Shown here piece after piece: positions 44,740-53,853 of a stretch of 64,000 bases of DNA. The stretch comes from HIMB11 sp965657135. Lineage in GTDB: Bacteria > Pseudomonadota > Alphaproteobacteria > Rhodobacterales > Rhodobacteraceae. Location of the stretch: contig CBFHNF010000009.1 in the NCBI GenBank assembly GCA_965657135.1, positions 45,095 to 109,094 of the forward strand, in the 5' to 3' direction. The notes under the pieces were generated by a model. That model saw nothing but the letters and a program-made list of their open reading frames with translations, was not told where the DNA came from and searched no databases. The translations under genes were made by a program, and so were the position numbers. Each line of letters opens with the position of its first letter. Within the stretch, counting starts at the first letter, position 1.

Positions 44740-45906
44740 TCAAGCGTTATCTGAATGCGCAAGCTCTACTTGTACAACCTGTGTATGACCAACGGAAAAT
44801 GCTGCTGCGCAAATATCTAAGTAAAATTGCCAGTGACGCAAAAACGGATCATCATAGCCCAAGTTTTTTATCTTATCTGTTTTCGCCATCAATCGTTCTG
44901 ACCAAGTCCGACAGGTGAGCGCATAAGATTGACCAAATTCAAAGTTATCTTTGACAGTGAGGCCAACGTTTTTTGCCTGCTCTTCGATGTGTTTATTCGA
45001 CAACAACATGCCACCGGGAAAAACATGCTGGCGAATGTAATCTGATCCCTTGGCATAATAGTCAAAGAATTCGTCGGGTACGGTGATTGCCTGAACCAGC
45101 GCGCGACCACCTTCGGCAAGATTTTGTTTTATTGCTCCAAAATAACTTGGCCAGTATCGCTGACCAACTGCCTCGATCATTTCAATTGAAACAATATTGT
45201 CGAATTTACCTTTAACATCACGATAATCGCAAAGTTGAATATCAGCGCGGCCGTCCAAACGTGCATCTGCATAACTGCGTTGCGCCTTAGATACAGTGAT
45301 GCCAGTTACATGACGCCCCTTATCCGCAGCGCGTTCAGCGAAACCACCCCAGCCACACCCAATTTCCAGGATGTTTTCGTTGTCGGTCAACCGCGAAAGA
45401 GTTCGATCATTTTTGCGATGCTGTGCCGCAACCAAATCATCACCTGGCGTATCATAAATGCCAGATGAATATGTCATGGTCTCGTCCAACCAAAGTTGGT
45501 AAAATTCATTTCCGACGTCGTAGTGCGCAAAGATATTTTTCCGTGATCCGGAACGAGAATTTGCACGAACGACGCGATCAATTATTTGATATTTCAAAGA
45601 GTTCAACCAAGAGGCATCGTCAAAACTTGAAAAGCTATCTCTATTGGCTAATCCAATGCGTATGATGCTCTCAATTGATGGAGTATCCCACAATCCCTGC
45701 ACATAAGTTTCGCCCAAACCAATCTGTCCACGCGCGGCAAGCGCGCTGACAACGGCCCAATCGTGGATTTTTAATACGGCCTCTTCACCTGATGAACCAA
45801 AGCGGTGGGTTTCACCTTCGGGCGTTTCGATAACCAAAACACCAGAGTTGACACCCTCACACGCCGACAGGAATTGAGATTTCAGCGCGTTGTCCGTAAA
45901 TTTCAT
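44740..45906 (-). CDS. cfa: Cyclopropane-fatty-acyl-phospholipid synthase family methyltransferase
   Basis: A 388-residue CFA-synthase-type enzyme. Motifs: NIFAHYDVGNEFYQLWLDETMTYSSGIY, the SAM motif ILEIGCGWGGFAERAA, and QAITVPDEFFDYYAKGSDYIRQHVFPGG. It transfers a methylene or methyl group to unsaturated acyl chains of membrane lipids. Its start (after AAAGG) lies 50 bases inside the upstream FAD gene, an unusually long overlap. Confidence 0.9.
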   Translation of the reverse strand: MKFTDNALKSQFLSACEGVNSGVLVIETPEGETHRFGSSGEEAVLKIHDWAVVSALAARGQIGLGETYVQGLWDTPSIESIIRIGLANRDSFSSFDDASWLNSLKYQIIDRVVRANSRSGSRKNIFAHYDVGNEFYQLWLDETMTYSSGIYDTPGDDLVAAQHRKNDRTLSRLTDNENILEIGCGWGGFAERAADKGRHVTGITVSKAQRSYADARLDGRADIQLCDYRDVKGKFDNIVSIEMIEAVGQRYWPSYFGAIKQNLAEGGRALVQAITVPDEFFDYYAKGSDYIRQHVFPGGMLLSNKHIEEQAKNVGLTVKDNFEFGQSYALTCRTWSERLMAKTDKIKNLGYDDPFLRHWQFYLDICAAAFSVGHTQVVQVELAHSDNA

Positions 45907-47185
45907 AGCGATCGCCTTTCAATAGTTCTGGCGCATTAAGTGCGCGGATCACTCTCATAGCACTGGCAATTCCATCTTCGTGGAACCCATGGCGATTGTA
46001 TGCACCTGCAAACCAAGTGTGATTTGCGCCCTGCATTGTCTGGATCATAGTTTGCGCGCGAATGGCCGCTCCGTCAAACAAAGGGTGCGCAAACTGGACA
46101 TCGTCATAAATGAGTTCGTCAGGAATGTCATCTGCAGGATTCAGAGTAACGAACAGTGGATCACTTTCTGGAATGCCTTGTAATAGGTTCATCCAATAGG
46201 TAACACCTATGCTATCCTGTTGTGCGCGGTAAACCCAGCTTGACCAACATGCACGGCGCTGAGGCATTTGTCTTATGTCGCGGTGCAAAACTGCACGATT
46301 TTCTTGGTACTGAACTGACCCAAGCGCGTGTTGTTCGTCGGGGGTTGCTTCCGTCCCCAAAATTCTAAGTGCTTGATCTGAATGCGTTGCAAAAATTATT
46401 TCATCAAACCCGTCAAAGCTATGTCCTTGAACGTGGATTGCGTTCTCCAATGGTCCCCGCGTGACACCCAAGACGGGCATATTCGTGTGGATTGATGCAC
46501 CGTTTTTCTTCAATGCGGCTTCGATGCGTTTAACATATTCCCGACTGCCACCATCAACTGTCCACCATTCATGTGTTTGACCACCCGCTAACAGACCGTG
46601 ATTTCGGAAAAACTGAACGAGTGATTTCGAGGGAAATTTATCGATATCGCCCAGGGGGGTGGACCAAATGGCCCCGCACATAGGGAGCATGTAATACTCT
46701 TTAAACCATCTGCCCAAGCGCAATTCGTCAATGAATTCACCAATCGATTTATCATCACTTGCGACATCTTCTGCGCGCGCACCAAAGCGATAAATATCTC
46801 GTACCATTTTATAAAATTGCGGACGAAGCAAATTACGCTTTTGTGCAATCAGCGATCCCAGACCATTCAAAGCATATTCCAAGCGACCATTATCAATTGT
46901 CGCGGCAAAGCTCATGTTGCTTTTCTTGATTGGAACATCCAATTCGTTAAACAGACGCGTTAAATAGGGGTAAGTTGCAAAATTAAAGACGATAAACCCT
47001 GTATCAACTGGTTGATCACCGTTTATTCCTGCGACTTTGGTACGGGCATGGCCCCCTAATCGGTTTTCTGCCTCAAACAGTGTGACATCGTGGTGCTTGG
47101 ACAAATAATAGGCACTTGATAAACCTGAAATTCCCGCGCCGATTACCGCAATTTTCTTGCGAGATATATTTGGACTATCAAACAT
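45857..47185 (-). CDS. FAD/NAD(P)-binding amine oxidase-like protein of the cfa cluster
   Basis: A 442-residue flavoprotein. The FAD-binding start IAVIGAGISGLSSAYYLSKHHDVTLFEAENRLGGHARTK is complete, and IFATHSDQALRIL and GANHTWFAGAYNRHGFHEDGIASAMRVI are typical of this desaturase-like group found beside cfa and DUF1365. It may dehydrogenate modified fatty acids (inference). Start at 47185 follows GAGG; a longer frame crosses the promoter and is rejected. An ECF-type promoter is placed correctly for it. Confidence 0.86.
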   Translation of the reverse strand: MFDSPNISRKKIAVIGAGISGLSSAYYLSKHHDVTLFEAENRLGGHARTKVAGINGDQPVDTGFIVFNFATYPYLTRLFNELDVPIKKSNMSFAATIDNGRLEYALNGLGSLIAQKRNLLRPQFYKMVRDIYRFGARAEDVASDDKSIGEFIDELRLGRWFKEYYMLPMCGAIWSTPLGDIDKFPSKSLVQFFRNHGLLAGGQTHEWWTVDGGSREYVKRIEAALKKNGASIHTNMPVLGVTRGPLENAIHVQGHSFDGFDEIIFATHSDQALRILGTEATPDEQHALGSVQYQENRAVLHRDIRQMPQRRACWSSWVYRAQQDSIGVTYWMNLLQGIPESDPLFVTLNPADDIPDELIYDDVQFAHPLFDGAAIRAQTMIQTMQGANHTWFAGAYNRHGFHEDGIASAMRVIRALNAPELLKGDRYEIYGQRAEISIPVGV

Positions 47186-47208
47186 GTGTGCCTCGTTTGG
47201 TTTACACT

Positions 47209-47238
47209 TTTGTACGGACATACCACTGAGGCAGATCA
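47209..47238 (-). promoter_or_regulatory. ECF sigma (RpoE/ChrR-type) promoter for the FAD-cfa operon
   Basis: On the minus strand TGATCT is followed after 18 bases by TACAAA, preceded by CG. The TGATCC-type -35 is known for RpoE of Rhodobacter sphaeroides. The -10 ends 24 bases before the start codon, leaving room for a short leader with GAGG. The partner promoter on the other strand has the same -10 octamer. Confidence 0.6.
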
Positions 47239-47287
47239 ATGTTTTTCACAAATAGACAATAATAATCATTGAAACCACCCCATAACT

Positions 47288-47317
47288 TGATCCATTTCGT
47301 ATATAATGACGTACAAA
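47288..47317 (+). promoter_or_regulatory. ECF sigma (RpoE/ChrR-type) promoter for DUF1365-SDR
   Basis: TGATCC, 18 bases, then TACAAA, again with CG before the -10 (CGTACAAA). The -10 ends only seven bases before the ATG at 47325 and overlaps the AAAGGG ribosome site, so the transcript would be nearly leaderless. The matching minus-strand element 50 bases away supports it. Confidence 0.55.
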
Positions 47318-47324
47318 GGGCAAT

Positions 47325-48080
47325 ATGTTGAAAATCATCACCGGTCATACCTACCACGCGCGACATGGCGCGATAAAAAATGCATTTCGATATAGTGTCG
47401 ATTATTTGTTACATGACTTTAATGCAAAGCCCCAATTGAGGCTTTTTTCATTCGACAAATTCAACCTTTGGTCTTTGCACACGACAGATCACGGTGGGAT
47501 GCCAAAGTCAGGTGTCGGATTGAAGTGGTTTAATCAGGTTTTGTCCAATCATGGTTTAGAAGCTGAGAAATGCAAAAAGTTCTTAATCACAGCTCCTCGT
47601 TTTTTATGGTTCGAGTTTAATCCAGTAAGTTTTTGGATCGCAACGATTGATGATGCACCCGTTGCAATGATTGCTGAAGTGAACAGTACCTTTGGACAGC
47701 GCCATTGTTATTTTTGCGCAAAGCAGGATCTCAGCCCGATCAAACGCACTGACAGTCTAAAGGCGACAAAACTGATGCACGTGTCGCCATTTCAACAAGT
47801 CGCGGGTGAATACAGGTTCAATTTGGACATAACTGCGGAAAAATTTTCTGTTCGCATCGATTATCGCAACGGTTCAGAAGGCGTGTTGGCCACTTTGGAC
47901 GGTAGAATTCAACTCGCAAGTGATCCAAAGTTAGCCTACGCCGCCATCCGGCGACCATTTGGTGCCTTGCGCGTTCTAGCTCTAATTCACTGGCAAGCGA
48001 TAAAGCTTTGGTTCAAAAAGGCGCCATTTATGGGTCGCCAATGTCCCCCCACAACATTGGTTTCCAAACGTGATGCGTAA
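47325..48080 (+). CDS. DUF1365 family protein
   Basis: A 251-residue DUF1365 protein: GHTYHARHGAIKNAFRYSVDYLLHDF, LITAPRFLWFEFNPVSFWI, NSTFGQRHCYF and MHVSPFQQVAGEYRFN. Members accompany cfa and FAD genes in many Proteobacteria; the biochemical role is unknown. It overlaps the SDR gene by eight bases and is probably co-transcribed from the ECF-type promoter. Confidence 0.86.
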   Translation: MLKIITGHTYHARHGAIKNAFRYSVDYLLHDFNAKPQLRLFSFDKFNLWSLHTTDHGGMPKSGVGLKWFNQVLSNHGLEAEKCKKFLITAPRFLWFEFNPVSFWIATIDDAPVAMIAEVNSTFGQRHCYFCAKQDLSPIKRTDSLKATKLMHVSPFQQVAGEYRFNLDITAEKFSVRIDYRNGSEGVLATLDGRIQLASDPKLAYAAIRRPFGALRVLALIHWQAIKLWFKKAPFMGRQCPPTTLVSKRDA

Positions 48081-48795
48081 CTATGCGGGCAAAACTATTT
48101 GGTTGATTGGTGCAAGTGAGGGACTTGGCAAAGAGGTAGCCAAGTTGCTAGATGCCGAAGGTGCGCAATTATTCCTAAGCGCGCGGAATACTGCGGCGTT
48201 GCTGGAGTTGTGTCGTACACTTAAGAATGCAGTTGCCCTGCCTTTGGATGTGACTGACCCACAAAGCATTAAAGCCGCCCACGATCAGATCGTTCAGTTA
48301 GATTGCATGATCTACAACGCAGGTGCATACGATCCTATGCCGACGACGGAGTGGGATAGTGAAAAAGCATTGCGCATGATCGATGTAAACTTAAATGGCA
48401 GCATTCGTGCAATTGGTCACGTTTTACCAAACATGCTGCTGGCCGGATCTGGCCAAATTGTTTTAATCGGTTCACTTTCTGCTTATGGGGGGCTGCCTAG
48501 AGCGATTGGTTATGGCGCGAGCAAGGCTGCGGTGGCCAGCCTGGCAGAAACAATGAATCATGATTTGAAAGGGACGGGCGTAGACGTTCAATTAATAAAT
48601 CCAGGCTTCATTAAAACACGACTTACGGATAAAAATGATTTTAAAATGCCGCAATTGTTGACGCCATCGGTTGCTGCCATCCAGGTTGTAAAAGGGATGA
48701 AGAAACATACCTTTCGGCATGATTTTCCTTGGCCATTTTCACGATTTATTAAGCTTTTCGCCAACCTACCCGATTTCATCCGATTTCGTTTGTAG
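48073..48795 (+). CDS. Short-chain dehydrogenase/reductase of the cfa cluster
   Basis: A 240-residue SDR. TIWLIGASEGLGKEVAKLL is the nucleotide-binding motif (TGxxxGxG variant GASEGLG), YNAG is present in LDCMIYNAGAYD, and the catalytic Ser and YxxxK are in LIGSLSAYGGLPRAIGYGASKAA. Start ATG 48073 preferred over an adjacent GTG at 48070. The substrate may be a modified lipid (inference). Confidence 0.85.
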   Translation: MRNYAGKTIWLIGASEGLGKEVAKLLDAEGAQLFLSARNTAALLELCRTLKNAVALPLDVTDPQSIKAAHDQIVQLDCMIYNAGAYDPMPTTEWDSEKALRMIDVNLNGSIRAIGHVLPNMLLAGSGQIVLIGSLSAYGGLPRAIGYGASKAAVASLAETMNHDLKGTGVDVQLINPGFIKTRLTDKNDFKMPQLLTPSVAAIQVVKGMKKHTFRHDFPWPFSRFIKLFANLPDFIRFRL

Positions 48796-48801
48796 CGGTG
48801 A

Positions 48802-48819
48802 CAAAAATGCACATTTTTG
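48802..48819. terminator. AT-rich palindrome after the SDR gene
   Basis: CAAAAATG-CA-CATTTTTG lies seven bases after the SDR stop and between two convergent operons. It could act as a weak bidirectional terminator. The stem is AT-rich, so confidence is low. Confidence 0.3.
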
Positions 48820-48893
48820 CGATCATTCATATCGCGTGACCTGAAATGCACACATCAATAGGGCTTTTAAGTGATCATATGTTTCAAATACAC

Positions 48894-49739
48894 TTAATCT
48901 TCGATAATTTTGGCAGAGCCCATCATGGCCAAGACATCATCATCGCGACGCACCCAGATTTCGATTTCTGATCCTGACAACTTTCGCCCACACACTTCAA
49001 AGTCAGTTGTATCAAAAATGGGTGCAATGGCGCGAAACTGGAAATTCACAATTTTTTTCACAGGAAATTCATTTCGAACAAGTTCCAACATCATGGTTGC
49101 CAATAGGGGGCCATGTACAACCAACCCATCATAGCCCTCGGTGTTGACACAAAATGGATGATCATAATGAATACGGTGACCGTTAAATGTCAGCGCCGAA
49201 TACCGAAACAGTAGAACAGGATCAGGGTGTACCTGAACAGAAAACTCAGGTGTTTCGATAGATTTTACCAAGGCAGATTGAACGTTAGCCCCGGTTGGTG
49301 CGTTTCGATAGACGATGTCATGTTCTTCCTCGATGCAGAGTTGGCAATCTTGAAAAACCTGATGCGCTACAGTTACAAAGATCAATTCACCAGATTTCCC
49401 TGATTTTTCTTGAATAGATTTAATAGTTGAAACTTTGTGGGCATCTTTCCCAACAATCAAAGAGCGTGGAAAGGTAACGCGGCTCCCAGCCCACATTCTA
49501 CGCGGCAATGTTATTGGCGGCAAGAACCCACCCAGCGCTGCGTGGCCATCATAGTTTGTTTGGTTTAGCCGAAATATCGGCAAAAAATAGAGCCAGTGCC
49601 AAAGGGGAGGCAAAGACGAACCGACATGGAACGTTTCGGTAAGATTTAACGTCGCAGAAAGTGCATTTGCAGGAAACGCCCCAATCGTATCATGACGCTC
49701 CTCTGAATTTCCAACCCAGTCCGAAAATGATCTGTCCAT
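48894..49739 (-). CDS. MaoC/FAS1-like hot-dog dehydratase (mesaconyl-C4-CoA hydratase-like)
   Basis: A 281-residue double hot-dog protein. The hydratase signature is in LLFRYSALTFNGHRIHYD with GYDGLVVHGPLLATMMLEL further on, as in HTD2 and mesaconyl-C4-CoA hydratases. The N-terminal PLPPLWHWLYFLP-type segment (SSLPPLWHWLYFLP) is also typical. It probably hydrates an unsaturated acyl-CoA; which one is not evident. It is separated by two bases from the glutathione transferase upstream. Confidence 0.8.
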   Translation of the reverse strand: MDRSFSDWVGNSEERHDTIGAFPANALSATLNLTETFHVGSSLPPLWHWLYFLPIFRLNQTNYDGHAALGGFLPPITLPRRMWAGSRVTFPRSLIVGKDAHKVSTIKSIQEKSGKSGELIFVTVAHQVFQDCQLCIEEEHDIVYRNAPTGANVQSALVKSIETPEFSVQVHPDPVLLFRYSALTFNGHRIHYDHPFCVNTEGYDGLVVHGPLLATMMLELVRNEFPVKKIVNFQFRAIAPIFDTTDFEVCGRKLSGSEIEIWVRRDDDVLAMMGSAKIIED

Positions 49740-49741
49740 TC

Positions 49742-50347
49742 TTATCCTTCTGGTTTTGTGGACTTAAACGCATCTAAGGATTGCATTTTTCTTTGCCAAT
49801 TCGCCATTTTGGGATGACGGGATTGCCAATTGCGATCACCATGACGAAAATCAATGTAATCTAACGCGCAAGCAACAGAGATTTGACCCGCGTTTAATGG
49901 TCCGCCCATTTCAGAATAGGTACCAGTTTCAAGGGAAGCAATGGCGTGTTCAACCTTGGACCATTGCGCTTCGATCCAATTCGGAGATTGTTCATTTTCA
50001 GGACGCAGTCTTTTTTCGTACGAAATAGAAACCCCAGATTCCATGATACCATCGCCAAGGGCTTCTAATGTCGTTACCTTCCAAATATTGCTTGCAGGAT
50101 ACATTCCCAAATCCGCCACATCATCCAGATATCGGCAAATCACGCGACTATCAAAAAGGGTTGAGCCATCAGCCAAAATTAATGCTGGTATTTTACCAAG
50201 TGGATTTGCCGAGCGCGCATCATCCGCCACATTCAATGCGGTGGTTGCAACAGACGAAAATGTAATTTGATCCGTCAAATTGCCCAACTCTGCAAAAACC
50301 GCAACTTTGCGCACAAAAGGTGAGGCTGGTGAATAAATAAGCTTCAT
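49742..50347 (-). CDS. Glutathione S-transferase family protein
   Basis: A 201-residue GST: thioredoxin-like N-domain MKLIYSPASPFVRKVAVFAEL with GKIPALILADGSTLFDSRVICRYLDD (cis-proline and SR motif for glutathione) and an alpha-helical C-domain with ACALDYIDFR. ATG at 50347 follows GGAG; an ATG 12 bases earlier lacks one. Substrate unknown. Confidence 0.85.
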   Translation of the reverse strand: MKLIYSPASPFVRKVAVFAELGNLTDQITFSSVATTALNVADDARSANPLGKIPALILADGSTLFDSRVICRYLDDVADLGMYPASNIWKVTTLEALGDGIMESGVSISYEKRLRPENEQSPNWIEAQWSKVEHAIASLETGTYSEMGGPLNAGQISVACALDYIDFRHGDRNWQSRHPKMANWQRKMQSLDAFKSTKPEG

Positions 50348-50401
50348 AAAGTTCTCCACGGTTTTTCACGATGTTAGACCAAAAAACGGGGATTGAAAGT
50401 A

Positions 50402-51008
50402 TTATTGCGGAACGTCTTTCATTAGTTTTGCAAGCGCCGGAGCGCTATATTCCAGCGCCGAGGCGGCACTAAGCCGCGCCTTATTAGGTTTATTTTGTCC
50501 TAACTTCCATGTGCTGTGCAACTTTTCGATATTAAACCTGAATGGCACAATCTGACGCATCATCTTTTTCTTTGCATCATCGGACATTTTATCCATTGTC
50601 CAAATCGGTTTTGGTTCGAGTTCGCGCTCAAATTGTTCGGATAGACGCGCTAAAATAGGCTCTAATTCGGCCTGATCCAACCTAACCAGTGTGCCCGTTA
50701 AGTGCACTGCAACATAATTCCATGTGGGCACCTGATCCTGTAATCCATACCAATCCGGTGAAATATAGCCATCAGGCCCATTTACTATCAGCGTGGTTGA
50801 AATATGTTCGTCCACCTCGACACACGCCATTGGATTCGACCGGACAAGGTGTAATTCAGCAAAAGACCTACAGTGCGATAACAAAAAGGGTACGTGAGAA
50901 ATACGAGGATAATTCTCGCTTGATTGAACAAGCGAACCAAATTTTTTCCACTATTAGCGTCCAGCTATATTCATCGGAAGTATTCCTAAAACTTTGGTTC
51001 GGATGCAT
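50402..51008 (-). pseudogene. PaiB-like FMN-binding negative regulator, frameshifted in an A6 run
   Basis: The minus strand starts at ATG 51008 (after AAGGA) with MHPNQSFRNTSDEYSWTLIV, a family-typical start, but this frame stops near 50870. From about 50945 the next frame continues as FGSLVQSSENYPRISHVPFLL and then DGYISPDWYG and VPTWNYVAVHLTG, the FMN-binding core, to the stop at 50402. Removing one A from the A6 run (50942-50947, T on the plus strand) rejoins both parts into about 201 residues, the usual length. Either a recent mutation, a sequencing error, or slippage. The shorter frame starting at 50884 is not a natural start. Confidence 0.8.
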
Positions 51009-51017
51009 TTTGGTTCC

Positions 51018-51650
51018 TTAAAGTTCTGTTGGGAAATAGATGGGTGCGTTACCGTTTTCCCATTTTTCGTATTTTCCCATTATCAAGGAAAAACGCTCGG
51101 ACTCTTTAAACTGTTGGAGCCAAAATTTTGTTTTGTCCCAAGGCTGGGCCGTGAACCAGTCTAGATCAACATGTGCAAATTGGCGAACAAAAGGCAAAAT
51201 TGCCATATCAGCAAGTTTCGGAAGATGATCATACAGATTCCCATTCAAGCGATCTTCAAGCCGACAGATAAACTGGGATGCAATCTTACGGTTTTCAATC
51301 GGGTCGATTTCTGGATGTCGATTTGGATATTTATAACGATCAAGCGCTTGCTTAAACGCCCCATCACATTCTGACATCAATGAATATCCTTCGGTAGGCA
51401 TCTGCATCAAATTTTCTGGATCATTCTTGCCCAACGCCCACGCCATGATATGCAAGCTTTCATCGATAACGCGGTTATTTATTTTGAGACATGGCACTGT
51501 GGCTGTAGGAGAGATTTCCAAAAACTCTGGTGCCTTATCCCGAAGTATAATTTCACGCAGTTCAACTCGAATACCGCTACTTGCAATTGCTAAGCGCGCG
51601 CGCATTGCATAGGGACATCTACGAAAACTGTACAAAATTGGATGTGTCAT
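51018..51650 (-). CDS. Glutathione S-transferase family protein
   Basis: A 210-residue protein with the N-terminal YSFRRCPYAMRARLAIASSGI (CPYA, possible redox cysteine as in Omega/GrxB-like proteins), ISPTATVPCLKINNRVIDESLHIM and a helical C-domain. It overlaps mtaB by ATGA and precedes the paiB-like gene by nine bases, so mtaB, GST and paiB are likely one unit. Confidence 0.85.
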   Translation of the reverse strand: MTHPILYSFRRCPYAMRARLAIASSGIRVELREIILRDKAPEFLEISPTATVPCLKINNRVIDESLHIMAWALGKNDPENLMQMPTEGYSLMSECDGAFKQALDRYKYPNRHPEIDPIENRKIASQFICRLEDRLNGNLYDHLPKLADMAILPFVRQFAHVDLDWFTAQPWDKTKFWLQQFKESERFSLIMGKYEKWENGNAPIYFPTEL

Positions 51651-52918
51651 GGCGATGCTGGCTCTGCAATTAGCTTGTCGTCAGATACTCCCGTAACTCG
51701 GGCAGTGATAATTTGACCATCAATTTGCGGAGTTTCAAATAGAATTTCTGTGAACTGTTCGGACCGGCCCAAATTTTCGTTTTCCATTAGGACTGCGTGC
51801 TCTTTCCCGACCTGATTTATTAGATGCTCTTTGACCTTTGTATTTCCCTTTTCGCGCAGGATAGCCGCACGGGTTTTGATCAATTTGCCATCTACCGCAG
51901 GCATTCGGGCAGCGGGCGTCCCCTCGCGCGCAGAATATGGAAAGACATGCAACCATGTCAAATCGCATTCATCCACCAATTTTATGGAATTTTCGAAGTG
52001 TGCGTCCGTTTCTGTTGGAAACCCTGCGATGATGTCTGCACCAAAAATAATCTCAGGCCGTAATTTCCGGGCATCTTCGCAGAATTTGATTGCATCGTCT
52101 CTTAGATGTCGGCGCTTCATGCGCTTTAGGATTAAATCATCACCATGTTGCAAGCTAAGATGCAGATGAGGCATCAACCGCCTTTCGGTGGCGATGGCCT
52201 GCATTAAATTCTCGTCAACCTCGATTGAATCTATCGAACTGATGCGCAATCTATTCAAATCTGGAACTAGTTTTAGGATCCGCATAACCAGATCGCCCAA
52301 CTTTGGGCTTGCGGGTAAATCAGCGCCCCAACTGGTCAAATCGACACCAGTTAGAACAACTTCATTATAACCTTTATCTACCAATCTCTTGATTTGATCG
52401 ACCACCACACCGGCAGGCACTGATCGGGAATTACCCCGACCAAATGGAATGATGCAAAATGTACAACGATGATCGCAACCGTTTTGAACTTGAACGTACG
52501 CACGACTGCGCGTCCCAAAACCGTCGATTAAGTGTTCGGCGGTTTCGGTCACAGACATAATATCGTCAACCTGAACGCGTTCGGTTTCACCGATAAAACC
52601 GCTTGATAAATTGTGCCATGTGGCTTGGGATAATTTTTCCGAATTGCCAATAACGGCACTGACTTCCTCCATTTCAGAAAAGTTTTCAGGGTCAATTTGT
52701 GCTGCGCATCCGGTCACAATGATTTGTTTTTCAGGGAACTGACGTTTATGCTTTCTTATTTCTTGCTTAGACTTGCGAACGGCTTCGGCAGTTACAGCAC
52801 AGGTATTGATAACAAAAACATTTTCAACTCCCGCCTTATGCGCAAGATCTTTCATCGCCTCAGTTTCGTAGGCGTTCAATCGACAGCCGAGGGTCGTAAA
52901 AACGGGTGCATTCGTCAT
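51647..52918 (-). CDS. mtaB: tRNA (t6A37) methylthiotransferase
   Basis: A 423-residue radical-SAM methylthiotransferase. The N-terminal domain has the cluster cysteines in TLGCRLNAYE, VINTCAVTAEA and IIVTGCAAQ; the radical-SAM motif is NGCDHRCTFCIIPFGRGNSRS. A TRAM-like C-terminus follows. GCRLN and length point to MtaB, which makes ms2t6A at tRNA position 37, rather than MiaB. ATGA overlaps at both ends. Confidence 0.92.
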   Translation of the reverse strand: MTNAPVFTTLGCRLNAYETEAMKDLAHKAGVENVFVINTCAVTAEAVRKSKQEIRKHKRQFPEKQIIVTGCAAQIDPENFSEMEEVSAVIGNSEKLSQATWHNLSSGFIGETERVQVDDIMSVTETAEHLIDGFGTRSRAYVQVQNGCDHRCTFCIIPFGRGNSRSVPAGVVVDQIKRLVDKGYNEVVLTGVDLTSWGADLPASPKLGDLVMRILKLVPDLNRLRISSIDSIEVDENLMQAIATERRLMPHLHLSLQHGDDLILKRMKRRHLRDDAIKFCEDARKLRPEIIFGADIIAGFPTETDAHFENSIKLVDECDLTWLHVFPYSAREGTPAARMPAVDGKLIKTRAAILREKGNTKVKEHLINQVGKEHAVLMENENLGRSEQFTEILFETPQIDGQIITARVTGVSDDKLIAEPASP

Positions 52919-53748
52919 GTTACACCCGTTAAGAAATCTGTTGTAAAGATACCATCAAATACGTAGGCAGTGGGTCCTGCCATCCAAACCCCATCATCGC
53001 ACCAATCGATCTTTATTTGACCACCATCCAGGTCGATTAATACTGTATTTGTGACCAATCCACGTCGCGCTGCTGCAACCGCTGTGGCACATGAAGAAGA
53101 ACCCGAAGCCAATGTAACTCCAACGCCACGTTCCCAGACCCGCATTCTGATATGGTTTTCACCAATTATTGACGCGAATTGAACGTTTGTGCGTTCTGGA
53201 AATAGTGGGTGGTGTTCGATTTCAGCCCCACGCAAACTCAGATCAACGTCTTCCGCGTCATCCACAAAGAACGTGCAATGCGGATTACCCATTCCGGTCG
53301 CAACTGGGTCTCCTTCAATAGGAAGTGACAGTGTATCACATTCGTATGCCAACGGAATTTCACGCCAATCCAAAATTGGCTGTCCCATGTTGATCGAAGT
53401 AATGTTGTCTCCTAGATCAAGCGCATGCAAAATTCCCCTGTCCGTTTTCAAAGTTAGATCAGGCTTTCCTATTTCATCCATCAAGAATCGTGCAATGCAG
53501 CGAGTCGCATTGCCACACGCTGCCGACTTCGATCCATCAAAATTGTAGAAATCCAAATGCGCATCAACATTGCTTGGCAAAATTACAGCCAGTTGATCAA
53601 AACCAACGCCTCGATGTCGATCTGCAATTGCCCTAATCAATGCAGTGTTCAATTCGATTCTTGAGCTGCGCGCGTCAATGATAACAAAATCATTGCCGAG
53701 TCCGTGCATCTTCATAAATGGTAATGTGGTTTTGGATTCATTTGACAT
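52915..53748 (-). CDS. dapF: Diaminopimelate epimerase
   Basis: A 277-residue enzyme that converts L,L- to meso-diaminopimelate for lysine and peptidoglycan. Catalytic cysteines are C78 (SAACGNATRC) and C220 (ASGSSSCATAVAAAR); MHGLGNDFVIIDARSS is the usual N-terminus. The start is set at ATG 53748; an upstream ATG (53769) and the internal MKMHG are alternatives, none with a clear Shine-Dalgarno. Confidence 0.93.
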   Translation of the reverse strand: MSNESKTTLPFMKMHGLGNDFVIIDARSSRIELNTALIRAIADRHRGVGFDQLAVILPSNVDAHLDFYNFDGSKSAACGNATRCIARFLMDEIGKPDLTLKTDRGILHALDLGDNITSINMGQPILDWREIPLAYECDTLSLPIEGDPVATGMGNPHCTFFVDDAEDVDLSLRGAEIEHHPLFPERTNVQFASIIGENHIRMRVWERGVGVTLASGSSSCATAVAAARRGLVTNTVLIDLDGGQIKIDWCDDGVWMAGPTAYVFDGIFTTDFLTGVT

Positions 53749-53814
53749 GTGCACGCATATACGAACCAATTCGATCTGAATCCAGAGATAACGACAATTT
53801 CTTCACTTTCGGGG

Positions 53815-53843
53815 TTGACCCAGCGCCTACTTCTTCATATTCA
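53815..53843 (+). promoter_or_regulatory. tRNA-Lys promoter
   Basis: TTGACC (53815-53820) and TATTCA (53838-53843) are separated by 17 bases and end 10 bases before the tRNA, as expected for a strong sigma-70-type promoter. Confidence 0.7.
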
Positions 53844-53853
53844 GCGCGCCAGT

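Noticed and set aside
50402..50884. 160-residue ORF as an intact shortened PaiB
   Set aside because: Family N-terminal sequence continues upstream in frame without a start and then in another frame to ATG 51008, so the ORF start is an artefact of the frameshift.
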